Assembly: GCA_027296525.1 (NCBI GenBank)
Contig: JAPUJA010000109.1
Span: 1-6,538, forward strand
Reading direction: 5' to 3'
DNA from: Pseudomonadota bacterium
GTDB lineage: Bacteria > Pseudomonadota > Alphaproteobacteria > UBA828 > JAPUJA01
DNA length: 6,538 bases
Shown: positions 1 through 6,427 of the stretch, piece by piece
Layout of the letters: each line of letters starts with the position of its first letter
How positions within the stretch are numbered: position 1 is the stretch's first letter
Made by a program: the position numbers and the translations under genes
The notes under the pieces: generated by a model
Told to the model about the DNA's origin: nothing
The model's database searches: none
The model's input: the letters and a program-made list of their open reading frames with translations, nothing else

Positions 1-49
1 GCGCCCCGCTCATCCGGCGCTCGAGATCACCAAGATCAGGATCCGCCAT
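1..49 (-). CDS. frr: Ribosome recycling factor, N-terminal fragment (runs off the left edge)
   Basis: Only the first 16 codons are visible, reading MADPDLGDLERRMSGA. The DLxxLxRRMxGA pattern matches the start of alphaproteobacterial ribosome recycling factor, which works with EF-G to split the post-termination ribosome so that its subunits can be reused. The ATG at 49-47 is preceded by a good purine-rich ribosome binding site, GGGGAGAG (59-52), that lies inside the 3' end of pyrH. The start codon overlaps the last 14 bases of pyrH, in a different frame, so the two genes are almost certainly co-transcribed and possibly translationally coupled. The gene's position right after pyrH is the usual order in proteobacteria and supports the call. 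The rest of the protein, normally about 185 residues, lies outside the window. The fragment is short, so identification rests on the N-terminal pattern plus context. Confidence 0.85.
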   Translation of the reverse strand, partial: MADPDLGDLERRMSGA

Positions 50-818
50 GGCTCTCCCCGCTCTCCTGGCCGATCAAAGTAAACTGGCCGTCACCGCAAA
101 GAACCTCCGGGAAAGCCCCTTGGTTTTGTATCGAAAAGACCACAATCGGGATATTGTTTTCCCGGGCGAGCGAAACGGCGGACGCGTCCATCACCTTGAG
201 ATCCTGTGACAAAACGTCCATGTAGCTCAATCGCTCAAAACGCTTCGCCGACTTGTCGAGATGCGGATCGGCCGAATAGACGCCGTCCACCTGGGTCCCC
301 TTGAACAAGGCCTCCACGCGCACCTCCGCGGCTCTCAAGGCCGCCGCCGTATCGGTCGTGAAATAGGGGTTGCCCGTGCCGGCGGCGAAGACGACCACCC
401 GGCGTTTCTCCAAATGCCGGAGGGCCCGCTGGCGGATATAGGGCTCGCAAACCGTGGTCATCGGGATCGCGGACATGACGCGGCTCGGGACATCGATCCG
501 ATCGAGGGCGCTCCTGAGCGCCAGAGCGTTGATCACGGTCGCCAACATGCCCATATGATCGGCCGTCGCCCGGTCGATCCCCGCCGCCGCCCCGGTGAGG
601 CCGCGAAAGATGTTGCCCCCGCCGATCACGATGCAGACTTCGACCCCGAGGCCATGCACCCGTCCGACATCCGCGGTGATACGATCGACCGTCTTCCCAT
701 CGATGCCGAAGCGGTCCTCGCCCATCAGCGCTTCGCCCGACAGCTTGAGAAGCACGCGCCGGTAACGCGGGCGGGCGGCCAACTTCGCTTCAACCGATGG
801 TGCGCTGTCGACAGGCAT
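36..818 (-). CDS. pyrH: UMP kinase (uridylate kinase)
   Basis: This cytoplasmic enzyme of the amino acid kinase family phosphorylates UMP to UDP with ATP in pyrimidine nucleotide synthesis; the bacterial enzyme is typically a hexamer. With the start at 818 it is 260 residues, a little longer than the E. coli protein (241). Visible motifs are KLSGEAL (25-31, phosphate binding), GGGN-FRG (66-73), DHMGMLAT (87-94), AGTGNPYFTTDTAA (146-159) and KGTQVDGVYSADP (173-185). The order and spacing match PyrH throughout and no key motif is missing. An in-frame ATG at 878 would add 20 residues that do not resemble the family and has no ribosome binding site. The ATG at 818 has a weak GGAAA (830-826) seven bases upstream and is preferred, leaving a roughly 15-residue variable leader before the first beta strand. 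The gene ends at TGA (38-36), overlapping frr by 14 bases, and follows tsf after a 156-base gap. Confidence 0.95.
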   Translation of the reverse strand: MPVDSAPSVEAKLAARPRYRRVLLKLSGEALMGEDRFGIDGKTVDRITADVGRVHGLGVEVCIVIGGGNIFRGLTGAAAGIDRATADHMGMLATVINALALRSALDRIDVPSRVMSAIPMTTVCEPYIRQRALRHLEKRRVVVFAAGTGNPYFTTDTAAALRAAEVRVEALFKGTQVDGVYSADPHLDKSAKRFERLSYMDVLSQDLKVMDASAVSLARENNIPIVVFSIQNQGAFPEVLCGDGQFTLIGQESGESHGGS

Positions 819-878
819 CGAAGCGTTTCCGAAAAAGCCGGAATCAGGTCGCGTCACGCGGAGACGCGCGCAAACCAT

Positions 879-907
879 ATCTTACGGACCGGTCCGCATC
901 CAGTCCA
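879..907 (-). promoter_or_regulatory. Weak promoter candidate upstream of pyrH
   Basis: On the minus strand TGGACT (907-902) and TAAGAT (884-879) are separated by 17 bases. Each matches four of six positions of the sigma-70 -35 and -10 consensus. A start just downstream would give a leader of roughly 50 bases before the pyrH ATG at 818. The spacer contains a perfect 12-bp palindrome. The match is weak and such pairs arise by chance, so this is only a candidate internal promoter that would let pyrH-frr be expressed apart from rpsB-tsf. Confidence 0.22.
885..896. repeat. 12-bp perfect palindrome in the tsf-pyrH gap
   Basis: CGGACCGGTCCG is fully self-complementary and sits in the intergenic region about 70 bases upstream of the pyrH start, between the two halves of a weak promoter candidate. 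Its form suits a dimeric regulator's operator. With no loop and no following T-run it is not an intrinsic terminator. It may also be chance in GC-rich DNA. Confidence 0.4.
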
Positions 908-974
908 CTTCAAGAGCGCGCTTCACGTCCCCGGGCCCGCGCGGTGGGAACGCCAAGACCGAATGCGCGGGACG

Positions 975-1856
975 CTATTCCTCGACGCCCGCGCCCAATC
1001 CGAAACGCACATAATCCGCCACCTTGACCGGCGCGGCGATCTCCTTGGCGGCGTCCTCGACCGCCTGGCGCACTTTGGTCTTGCCGTCGATCACATAGAC
1101 CTGCTCGAGAAGGACCACCTCTTCATAAAACTTCTTGAGGCGTCCTTCGACCATCTTCTGGATGATCTCCTCCGGCTTGCCCGAGGCGCGCGCCTGATCG
1201 GCGAGGACCGCTCGCTCGCGCTCGAGCGCCGCGGAATCGACGTCCGGGACATCGATCGCCTGAGGGCTCGTCGCCGCGATGTGCATGGCGAGCTGATGCC
1301 CCAGGGCCTCGAGCTTCGCCGCCTCGCCCGTCGACTCGAGAGCCACGAGGACTCCGATGCGACCAAGGCCCGGGGCGACGGCACCATGAACGTAACTCGC
1401 AACCACGCCCTGTTTGACCTCGAGGCAGGCGGCGCGCCGAAGGTTGATGTTCTCGCCGATGGTCGCAATCAGATGGGCGATCTGATCCTGGACGGTGCGA
1501 CCCGCCTCAGGATAGGCCGCCGACTTCAGCTTATCGAGATCGCCCCGCGCCTCCAGACCGAGCGCCGTGATCGCGCGCACGGCGCCTTGAAAGGTCTCGT
1601 TCCGCGCCACGAAATCGGTTTCGCAGTTGACCTCGACGACGGCGCCCGTGCGGGCATCCTGGAGCACGCCGACAAGTCCCTCCGTAGCGGTCCGCCCGGC
1701 ACGCTTGGCCGCCGCGGCCAGCCCCTTCTTGCGCAGCCAGTCGACGGCCGCCTCCATCTCGCCGTCTGTCTCGCTCAGCGCCTTCTTGCAATCCATCATT
1801 CCGGCGCCGGTCTTCTCACGGAGCTCCTTGACCCATGCGGCGGTGATTTCAACCAT
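975..1856 (-). CDS. tsf: Elongation factor Ts
   Basis: EF-Ts is the guanine nucleotide exchange factor that releases GDP from EF-Tu so that it can reload with GTP and aminoacyl-tRNA. The protein is 293 residues (E. coli 283). The N-terminal UBA-like domain carries the signature LREKTGAGMMDCKKAL (12-27). The EF-Tu contact loop contains the TDFV motif (80-83), embedded in VEVNCETDFVAR. Further conserved blocks are IGENINLRR (133-141), GRIGVLV (165-171), HQLAMHIAA (187-195) and the SGKPEEIIQKMVEGR region (225-239). The start at 1856 gives the canonical MxEITAxxVKELRE opening and has a strong site, GAGGAGA (1869-1863). The C-terminus stops right after YVRFGLGAGVEE, without the roughly 15-20 residue DFAAEVA-type tail seen in many homologues; neither alternative frame downstream restores it. 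It follows rpsB by 89 bases, the standard rpsB-tsf pairing. Confidence 0.97.
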   Translation of the reverse strand: MVEITAAWVKELREKTGAGMMDCKKALSETDGEMEAAVDWLRKKGLAAAAKRAGRTATEGLVGVLQDARTGAVVEVNCETDFVARNETFQGAVRAITALGLEARGDLDKLKSAAYPEAGRTVQDQIAHLIATIGENINLRRAACLEVKQGVVASYVHGAVAPGLGRIGVLVALESTGEAAKLEALGHQLAMHIAATSPQAIDVPDVDSAALERERAVLADQARASGKPEEIIQKMVEGRLKKFYEEVVLLEQVYVIDGKTKVRQAVEDAAKEIAAPVKVADYVRFGLGAGVEE

Positions 1857-1862
1857 GCCCTA

Positions 1863-1869
1863 TCTCCTC
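1863..1869 (-). promoter_or_regulatory. Ribosome binding site of tsf
   Basis: GAGGAGA on the minus strand lies six bases upstream of the tsf ATG (1856-1854). It is a near-ideal Shine-Dalgarno sequence and fixes the start codon. Confidence 0.8.
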
Positions 1870-1911
1870 AGCATGGGCGATCGTGAGGGTCGTGCATCGT
1901 GAAGCGGGCCC

Positions 1912-1932
1912 GGCACCTCCGAGCAAGGTGCC
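1912..1932 (-). promoter_or_regulatory. Stem-loop in the rpsB-tsf intergenic region
   Basis: On the minus strand GGCACCT (1932-1926) and AGGTGCC (1918-1912) form a perfect 7-bp stem with a 7-base loop, starting 14 bases after the rpsB stop codon. No T-run follows (the next bases are GGGCCCGC), so it does not look like a complete intrinsic terminator. It could act as an mRNA stability or processing element, or as a partial attenuator setting the S2 to EF-Ts ratio. That function is inferred; the inverted repeat itself is read directly. Confidence 0.55.
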
Positions 1933-1945
1933 CCCGTCAGGAATC

Positions 1946-2869
1946 TCACGAGCCGCCGTCCGTCTTGCCTTCGGCCGCGGGCGAAGCGGCGGGCACCGTC
2001 TCCGGCGCGGGCGCTCCCTCGGCCGCGGGCGAAGCGGCGGGCACCGTCTCCGGCGCGGGCGCTCCCTCGGGCGGCGCCTCGGGCTGAGACGCCGGCCCCT
2101 CGACTCCTTCGGGCGCCGCTTCAGGAAGCGTCTCAGGCGGGACTTCCTCGAGTTCACCGATATCGGCGCCGGACGCCACCATCTCTTTCTGAATCCCGTC
2201 AAGGGCGGCGCCGGCGACCAGATCGCAATAGAGCTTGATCGCGCGGATCGAATCGTCGTTGCCGGGCACGAGATAATCGACGCTCTCGGGATCGGAGTTC
2301 GTGTCGACGATTGCCACCACCGGGATCTTGAGCTTGTTGGCCTCGCGCACGGCGATTTCCTCTCGATTGGTGTCGATGACGAACATGATATCCGGAAGCC
2401 CGCCCATATCCTTGATGCCGCCGAGAGAACGTTCGAGTTTGTCGCGCCGCCGCGTAAGCTTGAGCATTTCCTTCTTGGTGAGGCCGATATTCTCATCGGC
2501 GAGCTTTGCGTCGAGATCGTTGAGATGCCGGATCGAGGCGGACATCGCCGTCCAGTTGGTCAACGTCCCGCCGAGCCACCGGTGGTTTACATAATATTGC
2601 CCGCTTTGCTTCGCGGCTTCGGCCACCGGCTCCGAGGCCTGCCGTTTGGTCCCGACAAAGAGCACCCGCCCGCCGTTCGCCACCACGTCGCGGATCACGA
2701 CCAGGGCTTGATGAAGCAGCGGAACCGTCTGTTCCAGATCGACGATGTGGACCTTGTTCCGGATCCCGAAGATGTAGGGGGCCATCTTGGGATTCCAGCG
2801 CCGCGTCTGATGCCCAAAATGGACGCCAGCTTCCAACAGCTGACGCATCGTGTAGTCAGGAAGTGCCAT
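1946..2869 (-). CDS. rpsB: 30S ribosomal protein S2 with long Ala/Pro/Glu-rich C-terminal tail
   Basis: S2 is a late-assembling small-subunit protein that binds near the back of the 30S head together with S1. The protein is 307 residues (E. coli S2 is 241). The core is typical: MRQLLEAGVHFGHQTRRWNP (8-27), FVGTKRQA (71-78), NHRWLGGTLTNW (95-106), LPDIMFVIDTNREE (148-161), KIPVVAIVDTNSDP (171-184) and VPGNDDSIRAIKLY (191-204). The core ends near residue 230. About 77 residues of acidic, Pro/Ala-rich and probably disordered tail follow, including two identical 16-residue units (258-273 and 274-289). The ATG at 2869 matches the family N-terminus and has GGAG 7 bases upstream. The frame stays open upstream to 3016, but those 49 codons show no S2 similarity and overlap the promoter candidate. 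It is the first gene of the likely rpsB-tsf-pyrH-frr unit. Confidence 0.97.
   Translation of the reverse strand: MALPDYTMRQLLEAGVHFGHQTRRWNPKMAPYIFGIRNKVHIVDLEQTVPLLHQALVVIRDVVANGGRVLFVGTKRQASEPVAEAAKQSGQYYVNHRWLGGTLTNWTAMSASIRHLNDLDAKLADENIGLTKKEMLKLTRRRDKLERSLGGIKDMGGLPDIMFVIDTNREEIAVREANKLKIPVVAIVDTNSDPESVDYLVPGNDDSIRAIKLYCDLVAGAALDGIQKEMVASGADIGELEEVPPETLPEAAPEGVEGPASQPEAPPEGAPAPETVPAASPAAEGAPAPETVPAASPAAEGKTDGGS
1971..2066. repeat. Perfect 48-bp tandem duplication inside the rpsB tail
   Basis: Bases 1971-2018 and 2019-2066 are identical, and identity continues into the next four bases (2067-2070). The 48-base unit is in frame and encodes the 16-residue unit EGAPAPETVPAASPAA twice in the C-terminal tail of S2. 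Zero divergence between copies points to recent duplication or slippage, or to active homogenisation. The copy number is a likely place for variation between strains, and for assembly error with short reads. Confidence 0.95.
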
Positions 2870-2870
2870 G

Positions 2871-2880
2871 CCTCTTCTCC
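2871..2880 (-). promoter_or_regulatory. Ribosome binding site of rpsB
   Basis: The minus strand reads GGAGAAGAGG immediately before C-ATG. GGAG (2880-2877), seven bases from the ATG at 2869, is the better placed Shine-Dalgarno core; the second GAGG is too close. This supports the start at 2869 over the longer open frame. The GGAG is part of a possible 7-bp stem with an upstream sequence. Confidence 0.75.
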
Positions 2881-2929
2881 GGTTGAACCGCCGCGGGCAG
2901 TCGTTCGGGTCGGTCCCCGAACACCGGAG
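2877..2929 (-). promoter_or_regulatory. Potential folded leader of rpsB that can mask the ribosome binding site
   Basis: On the minus strand CTCCGGT (2929-2923) is perfectly complementary to ACCGGAG (2883-2877), whose last four bases are the rpsB Shine-Dalgarno core. Directly inside it, GTTCGGG (2922-2916) and CCCGAAC (2909-2903) form a second perfect 7-bp stem with a 6-base loop, which could stack on the first. A competing small hairpin, CGGT-TCA-ACCG (2890-2880), uses some of the same bases. This arrangement fits translational control by the gene product. Autoregulation of rpsB-tsf by S2 through the rpsB leader is known in E. coli; here it is inferred from sequence alone. No T-run follows, so it is not a terminator. 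Confidence 0.45.
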
Positions 2930-2987
2930 CGACGGCCGGGCAAACCACCTGGCGGCCGCGAAACCCGCGTGTGAATTTAGTTTGGGG

Positions 2988-3016
2988 GTGATAGCCCCTC
3001 GCCGTCCAAACCGCAA
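2988..3016 (-). promoter_or_regulatory. Promoter candidate for the rpsB-tsf-pyrH-frr unit
   Basis: On the minus strand TTGCGGT (3016-3010), a 14-base spacer and GCTATCAC (2995-2988) fit the housekeeping promoter form described for Caulobacter, TTGACGS-N10-14-GCTANAWC, with 7 of 8 matches in the -10 element and 5 of 7 in the -35. It lies between the dnaE stop (3050) and the rpsB start (2869) and would give a leader of roughly 110 bases. Placement and fit are good, but no other data support it. Confidence 0.45.
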
Positions 3017-3049
3017 GGCTTTCGATTGCGCCTGGCGCCAGCACTCCCC

Positions 3050-6000
3050 TCAGGTCCGCCGATCGACCACCGAGGCGACTCCCGGCAGATCACGGATCGC
3101 GGCCCGGGCCCGGGCCGAGAGCGCATAGCGTCCCGGCAATTCGATCTCGACCTCTCGCGAATTATCGAGATCGAGCAGGAAGCTTACTTTCGCCTTCCCC
3201 CTGGCCACCTCGTCGAGGATCGCCCTGAGACGCCTGAGCACGCCGTTTTCGGCATCGAAGCCGGAGTCGAGACGGATCTGGACCCCACGCGTGAGGCGGG
3301 CGAGCAGGCGATCCAGCTCCTCGACCCCGTTCGCCGTGAATTTCACCATGTCCCCGTCACGTCGCGCCGTGGCGTTGATGAGCAGCGCGCGCCCCGGCTC
3401 GAGGATCTCCATCGCGCCGGAATAAACCTCTCGGAAGACGGCGATCTCATAGGTATCGCTCGTGTCCGAGAGACGCACGAAGGCGTAGCGGCCGTTGCTC
3501 GACATCCGTTCCTGTTTGCTCAGGACGACGCCCGCGAGCTTGAAGGAGGTGACGCCCCGAGCGATCCGCTCGGGCGCCTGCGCGATCGCCGTCGCGCCGA
3601 GGAAATCCAGGCTCGCGCCATAGGCATCCAGCGGGTGCGCCGAGAGGTAGAAGCCGATCGCGCCATACTCGTGATTGAGCCTCTCCATCGGCGGCCAATC
3701 TTCAACCAGCGACAAACCCGGCGGCGGAGCGCGGCTCGAGTCCTCGCCGCCAAAGAGATTCGTCTGCTGGCTGTCCCTCTCCTCGGCCGCCGTTGCGCCG
3801 TAACGCAGAAGTGAGTCAACCGAGTCGAAAAGCTGGGCGCGATTCGCGTTCAAGCCGTCGAACGCTCCGGCACGCACGAGACCTTCCAACAGACGCTTGT
3901 TCAAGCCGTGTCCCCCGGCCCGCATGGCGAAGTCGAACACGTCCTCGAAGGCGCCGTTCGCCTCCCGGTCCGCGACGATCACCCTGACGGCGCCGACACC
4001 GACGTTCTTGATCGCCGGAAGCGCGTAGCGGATGGCGCCTGCCCCCTCCTCGGTTTGCTCCACCGTGAACTCGAACGAGGAGCGGTTGACATCGGGCGGC
4101 AGAAGCGGGATCGCCAAGCGGTCGAGCTCTTGGTGAAAAACATTGATCTTGTCGGTGTTGCCGAGGTCGAGGGTCATCGAGGCGGCGAGGAACTCGACCG
4201 GATAATGGGCTTTCAAATACGCCGTTTGGTAGGCGACGAGCGCGTAGGCCGCCGCGTGCGATTTGTTGAAGCCGTAGCCTGCGAATTTCGCGACGAGATC
4301 GAAGATCTCTTCGGCCTTCGCCTTCCCCACGCCGCGCTCCACGGCGCCCTCGACGAAGGTTTCACGTTGGGCGTTCATCTCGGACTTAATCTTCTTGCCC
4401 ATGGCGCGCCGCAGAATGTCGGCCTGACCGAGGCTGTAGCCCGCGAGCACCCGCGCGATTTCCATCACCTGTTCCTGGTAGATGATGACGCCGAAGGTCT
4501 CCCTCAGCGTGTCGGTGAGCCTTTCGTCGAGGTAATTCGGCTCTTCCTTGCCGTGCTTGCAGGCAATGTAACGGGGAATGTTGTCCATCGGGCCCGGGCG
4601 GTAGAGAGCCACGAGCGCGATGATGTCCTCGAACCGATCGGGCTGGAGCTGATGCAGCGCATCGCGCATGCCCGAACTTTCCAACTGGAAGATCCCAACC
4701 GCCCGGCCCTGCCCAAGGAGGGCGAAGGTTTCTGGATCGTCGAGCGGAAGCGAGTCGAGATCCAGATCAATCCCGCGCTGCTTCAAGAGCTTGCGGGCCT
4801 TATCGATCACGGTGAGCGTCTTCAAGCCCAGGAAATCGAACTTCACGAGGCCGGCGAGCTCGACATATTTCATCGAGAACTGGGTCGCCGGTATCTCCGA
4901 GCGCGGATCGCGATAAAGCGGCACCAGCTCTTCGAGCGGGCGGTCGGCGATGACCACGCCGGCGGCGTGGGTCGAGGCGTGGCGGTACAGCCCCTCGAGC
5001 TTCAATGCGATGCCCATGAGCCGCGCGACCGCCGGATCGCTGTCCCGCATCTCCTGAAGCGACGGATCGCCGTCAATCGCCTCCGAAAGCGAGACGGGGC
5101 TCGCCGGATTGTAGGGAACCTTCTTGCAGATCCGGTCGACCAGCGGATAAGGAACCTGCAGGACGCGGCCCACATCGCGCAGCACCGCTCGGGCCTGAAG
5201 CTTTCCGAAGGTGATGATCTGGGCGACGCGGTCGGCACCGTACTTCTGCCGGACATAGTCGATCACCTCGTCACGGCGCTCTTGACAGAAGTCGATGTCG
5301 AAATCGGGCATCGAGATCCGCGCCGGGTTGAGGAAACGCTCGAACAGAAGCCCGAAACGCAGGGGATCGAGGTCCGTGATCCGCAGCGCCCAGGCCACCA
5401 CCGAGCCCGCGCCCGAGCCCCGGCCGGGGCCCACGGGTATGTCTTGCGACCTCGCCCACCGGATAAAATCCGCGACGATGAGGAAATAGCCGGGGTAGTT
5501 CATGTCGGTGATGACCCCGAGCTCGTAGTCGAGCCGCTCGCGATAGGGTTTGGCCGCCGCCTCCTTCTCGGCCGCGTTCATCCCGGGGCGAAAGAGGCAC
5601 GCCGCGAGACGGTGCCCGAGCCCGTCCGCCGCGACGGCGCGCAGTTCCTCGGCCTCGCCCCGACCGCTTTCGGTCGCATAGGTCGGGAGAATCGACTTCT
5701 GAACGGGCACCATGTAGGCGCAGCGCCGCGCCACGACGAGCGTGTTGTCGACGGCCTCGGGCAGATCTCTGAAGAGCTCCCGCATCTCGCGTGCGGATTT
5801 AAAGCGGTGCTCGGGCGTCAGCCGACGGCGATCGGCCTCGGCGACATAGGTGCCTTGGGCGACGCAGAGAAGCGCATCATGCGCCTCGTACATGTCCTCG
5901 CCCGCGAAGTAGACATCGTTGGTCGCAACCAGCGGGAGATCGCAGCGGTGGGCGAGATCGATGAGCGCGGCTTCGATCTTGCCCTCGACCTCCAGGCCGT

Positions 6001-6427
6001 GGCGCTGCAGCTCGATATAAAGCCGCCCCGCGAACACCGTCGCGAGCTCGGCCAGAACCCCTTCGGCCGCCTTGGCCTGGCCCTCGGCCAAGAGCCGCCC
6101 CGGCGCGCCTCGCGTGCCCCCGGTCAGCGCGATGAGCCCACCGGCATGCTCTTTAAGCATCCGCATCGGGACCTGCGGGATCGAACCCGGCTCGCTGTCG
6201 AGGAAGGCGGCCGAGGAAAGCTTCATCAGATTGTGGTAGCCGGCCTCGTTCTGAACCAGCAGCACGAGATCGTCCGGTTCCGCGCGCCGGGCCCCGGCCG
6301 GCGCCTCGGACTCGCGGCTCACCCCCAGGACGCAACCGACGATCGGCTGCAAACCGGCCTCCGCGGCGGCCAGGGAAAATTCCATCACGCCAAAAAGATT
6401 GCCGTTATCGGTGAGCGCGACCGCCGG
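3050..6427 (-). CDS. dnaE: DNA polymerase III alpha subunit, 5' end missing
   Basis: This is the catalytic subunit of the chromosomal replicase. Numbering from the GTG at 6388 gives 1112 residues; another 13 codons upstream, reading PAVALTDNGNLFG, are still clearly DnaE. By comparison with E. coli about 36-40 N-terminal residues are missing, including the first PHP-domain motif. Visible parts are the rest of the PHP domain with ATNDVYF (155-161), the palm with GPGRGSGAGS (320-329) and catalytic Asp364 and Asp366 in MPDFDIDF, and the third Asp518 in LVKFDF. These correspond to E. coli D401, D403 and D555 at a constant offset. Then come FQLESSGMRDAL, LYRPGPMDNIPRYI (595-608), YQEQVMEIA and FNKSHAAAYALVAYQTAYLK (707-726). 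A clamp-binding motif QTNLF (875-879) and an OB-fold (about 948-1015) follow. The stop is TGA at 3052-3050. The frame stays open beyond 6427 only because inverted dnaE sequence follows; those codons are not the real N-terminus. Confidence 0.96.
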   Translation of the reverse strand, partial: PAVALTDNGNLFGVMEFSLAAAEAGLQPIVGCVLGVSRESEAPAGARRAEPDDLVLLVQNEAGYHNLMKLSSAAFLDSEPGSIPQVPMRMLKEHAGGLIALTGGTRGAPGRLLAEGQAKAAEGVLAELATVFAGRLYIELQRHGLEVEGKIEAALIDLAHRCDLPLVATNDVYFAGEDMYEAHDALLCVAQGTYVAEADRRRLTPEHRFKSAREMRELFRDLPEAVDNTLVVARRCAYMVPVQKSILPTYATESGRGEAEELRAVAADGLGHRLAACLFRPGMNAAEKEAAAKPYRERLDYELGVITDMNYPGYFLIVADFIRWARSQDIPVGPGRGSGAGSVVAWALRITDLDPLRFGLLFERFLNPARISMPDFDIDFCQERRDEVIDYVRQKYGADRVAQIITFGKLQARAVLRDVGRVLQVPYPLVDRICKKVPYNPASPVSLSEAIDGDPSLQEMRDSDPAVARLMGIALKLEGLYRHASTHAAGVVIADRPLEELVPLYRDPRSEIPATQFSMKYVELAGLVKFDFLGLKTLTVIDKARKLLKQRGIDLDLDSLPLDDPETFALLGQGRAVGIFQLESSGMRDALHQLQPDRFEDIIALVALYRPGPMDNIPRYIACKHGKEEPNYLDERLTDTLRETFGVIIYQEQVMEIARVLAGYSLGQADILRRAMGKKIKSEMNAQRETFVEGAVERGVGKAKAEEIFDLVAKFAGYGFNKSHAAAYALVAYQTAYLKAHYPVEFLAASMTLDLGNTDKINVFHQELDRLAIPLLPPDVNRSSFEFTVEQTEEGAGAIRYALPAIKNVGVGAVRVIVADREANGAFEDVFDFAMRAGGHGLNKRLLEGLVRAGAFDGLNANRAQLFDSVDSLLRYGATAAEERDSQQTNLFGGEDSSRAPPPGLSLVEDWPPMERLNHEYGAIGFYLSAHPLDAYGASLDFLGATAIAQAPERIARGVTSFKLAGVVLSKQERMSSNGRYAFVRLSDTSDTYEIAVFREVYSGAMEILEPGRALLINATARRDGDMVKFTANGVEELDRLLARLTRGVQIRLDSGFDAENGVLRRLRAILDEVARGKAKVSFLLDLDNSREVEIELPGRYALSARARAAIRDLPGVASVVDRRT
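6187..6303 (+). repeat. Inverted repeat, inner arm (within dnaE)
   Basis: These 117 bases are the exact reverse complement of 6422-6538, checked base by base; the pairing stops at 6304/6421. This arm lies in its natural place in dnaE and encodes the minus-strand stretch containing EPDDLVLLVQNEAGYHNLMK, so it is taken as the original copy. The loop between the arms is 118 bases (6304-6421). Confidence 0.97.

Noticed and set aside
819..878. 20-codon N-terminal extension of pyrH
   Set aside because: No ribosome binding site precedes the ATG at 878 and the residues do not match UMP kinases; the ATG at 818 is better placed.
924..956. GC-rich self-complementary stretch after tsf, considered as a terminator
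   Set aside because: Several short imperfect stems are possible but none is clearly favoured and no T-run follows; not supportable as a terminator.
261..1886. 541-codon open frame on the plus strand opposite pyrH and tsf
   Set aside because: It spans two real genes and the gap between them on the other strand, and resembles no known family; it is a by-product of GC-rich codon use.
1883..2974. 363-codon plus-strand open frame with Gly/Arg repeats opposite rpsB
   Set aside because: The apparent repeats are only the antisense reading of the S2 tail duplication; there is no independent support for a gene.
2870..3016. 49-codon N-terminal extension of rpsB
   Set aside because: The added residues do not resemble S2, the start lacks a ribosome binding site, and the promoter candidate would lie inside it; the ATG at 2869 matches the family start.
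3032..3041. 10-bp palindrome CTGGCGCCAG just downstream of the dnaE stop, considered as a terminator
   Set aside because: A 5-bp stem with no loop and no T-run cannot serve as an intrinsic terminator and is easily explained by chance in GC-rich DNA.
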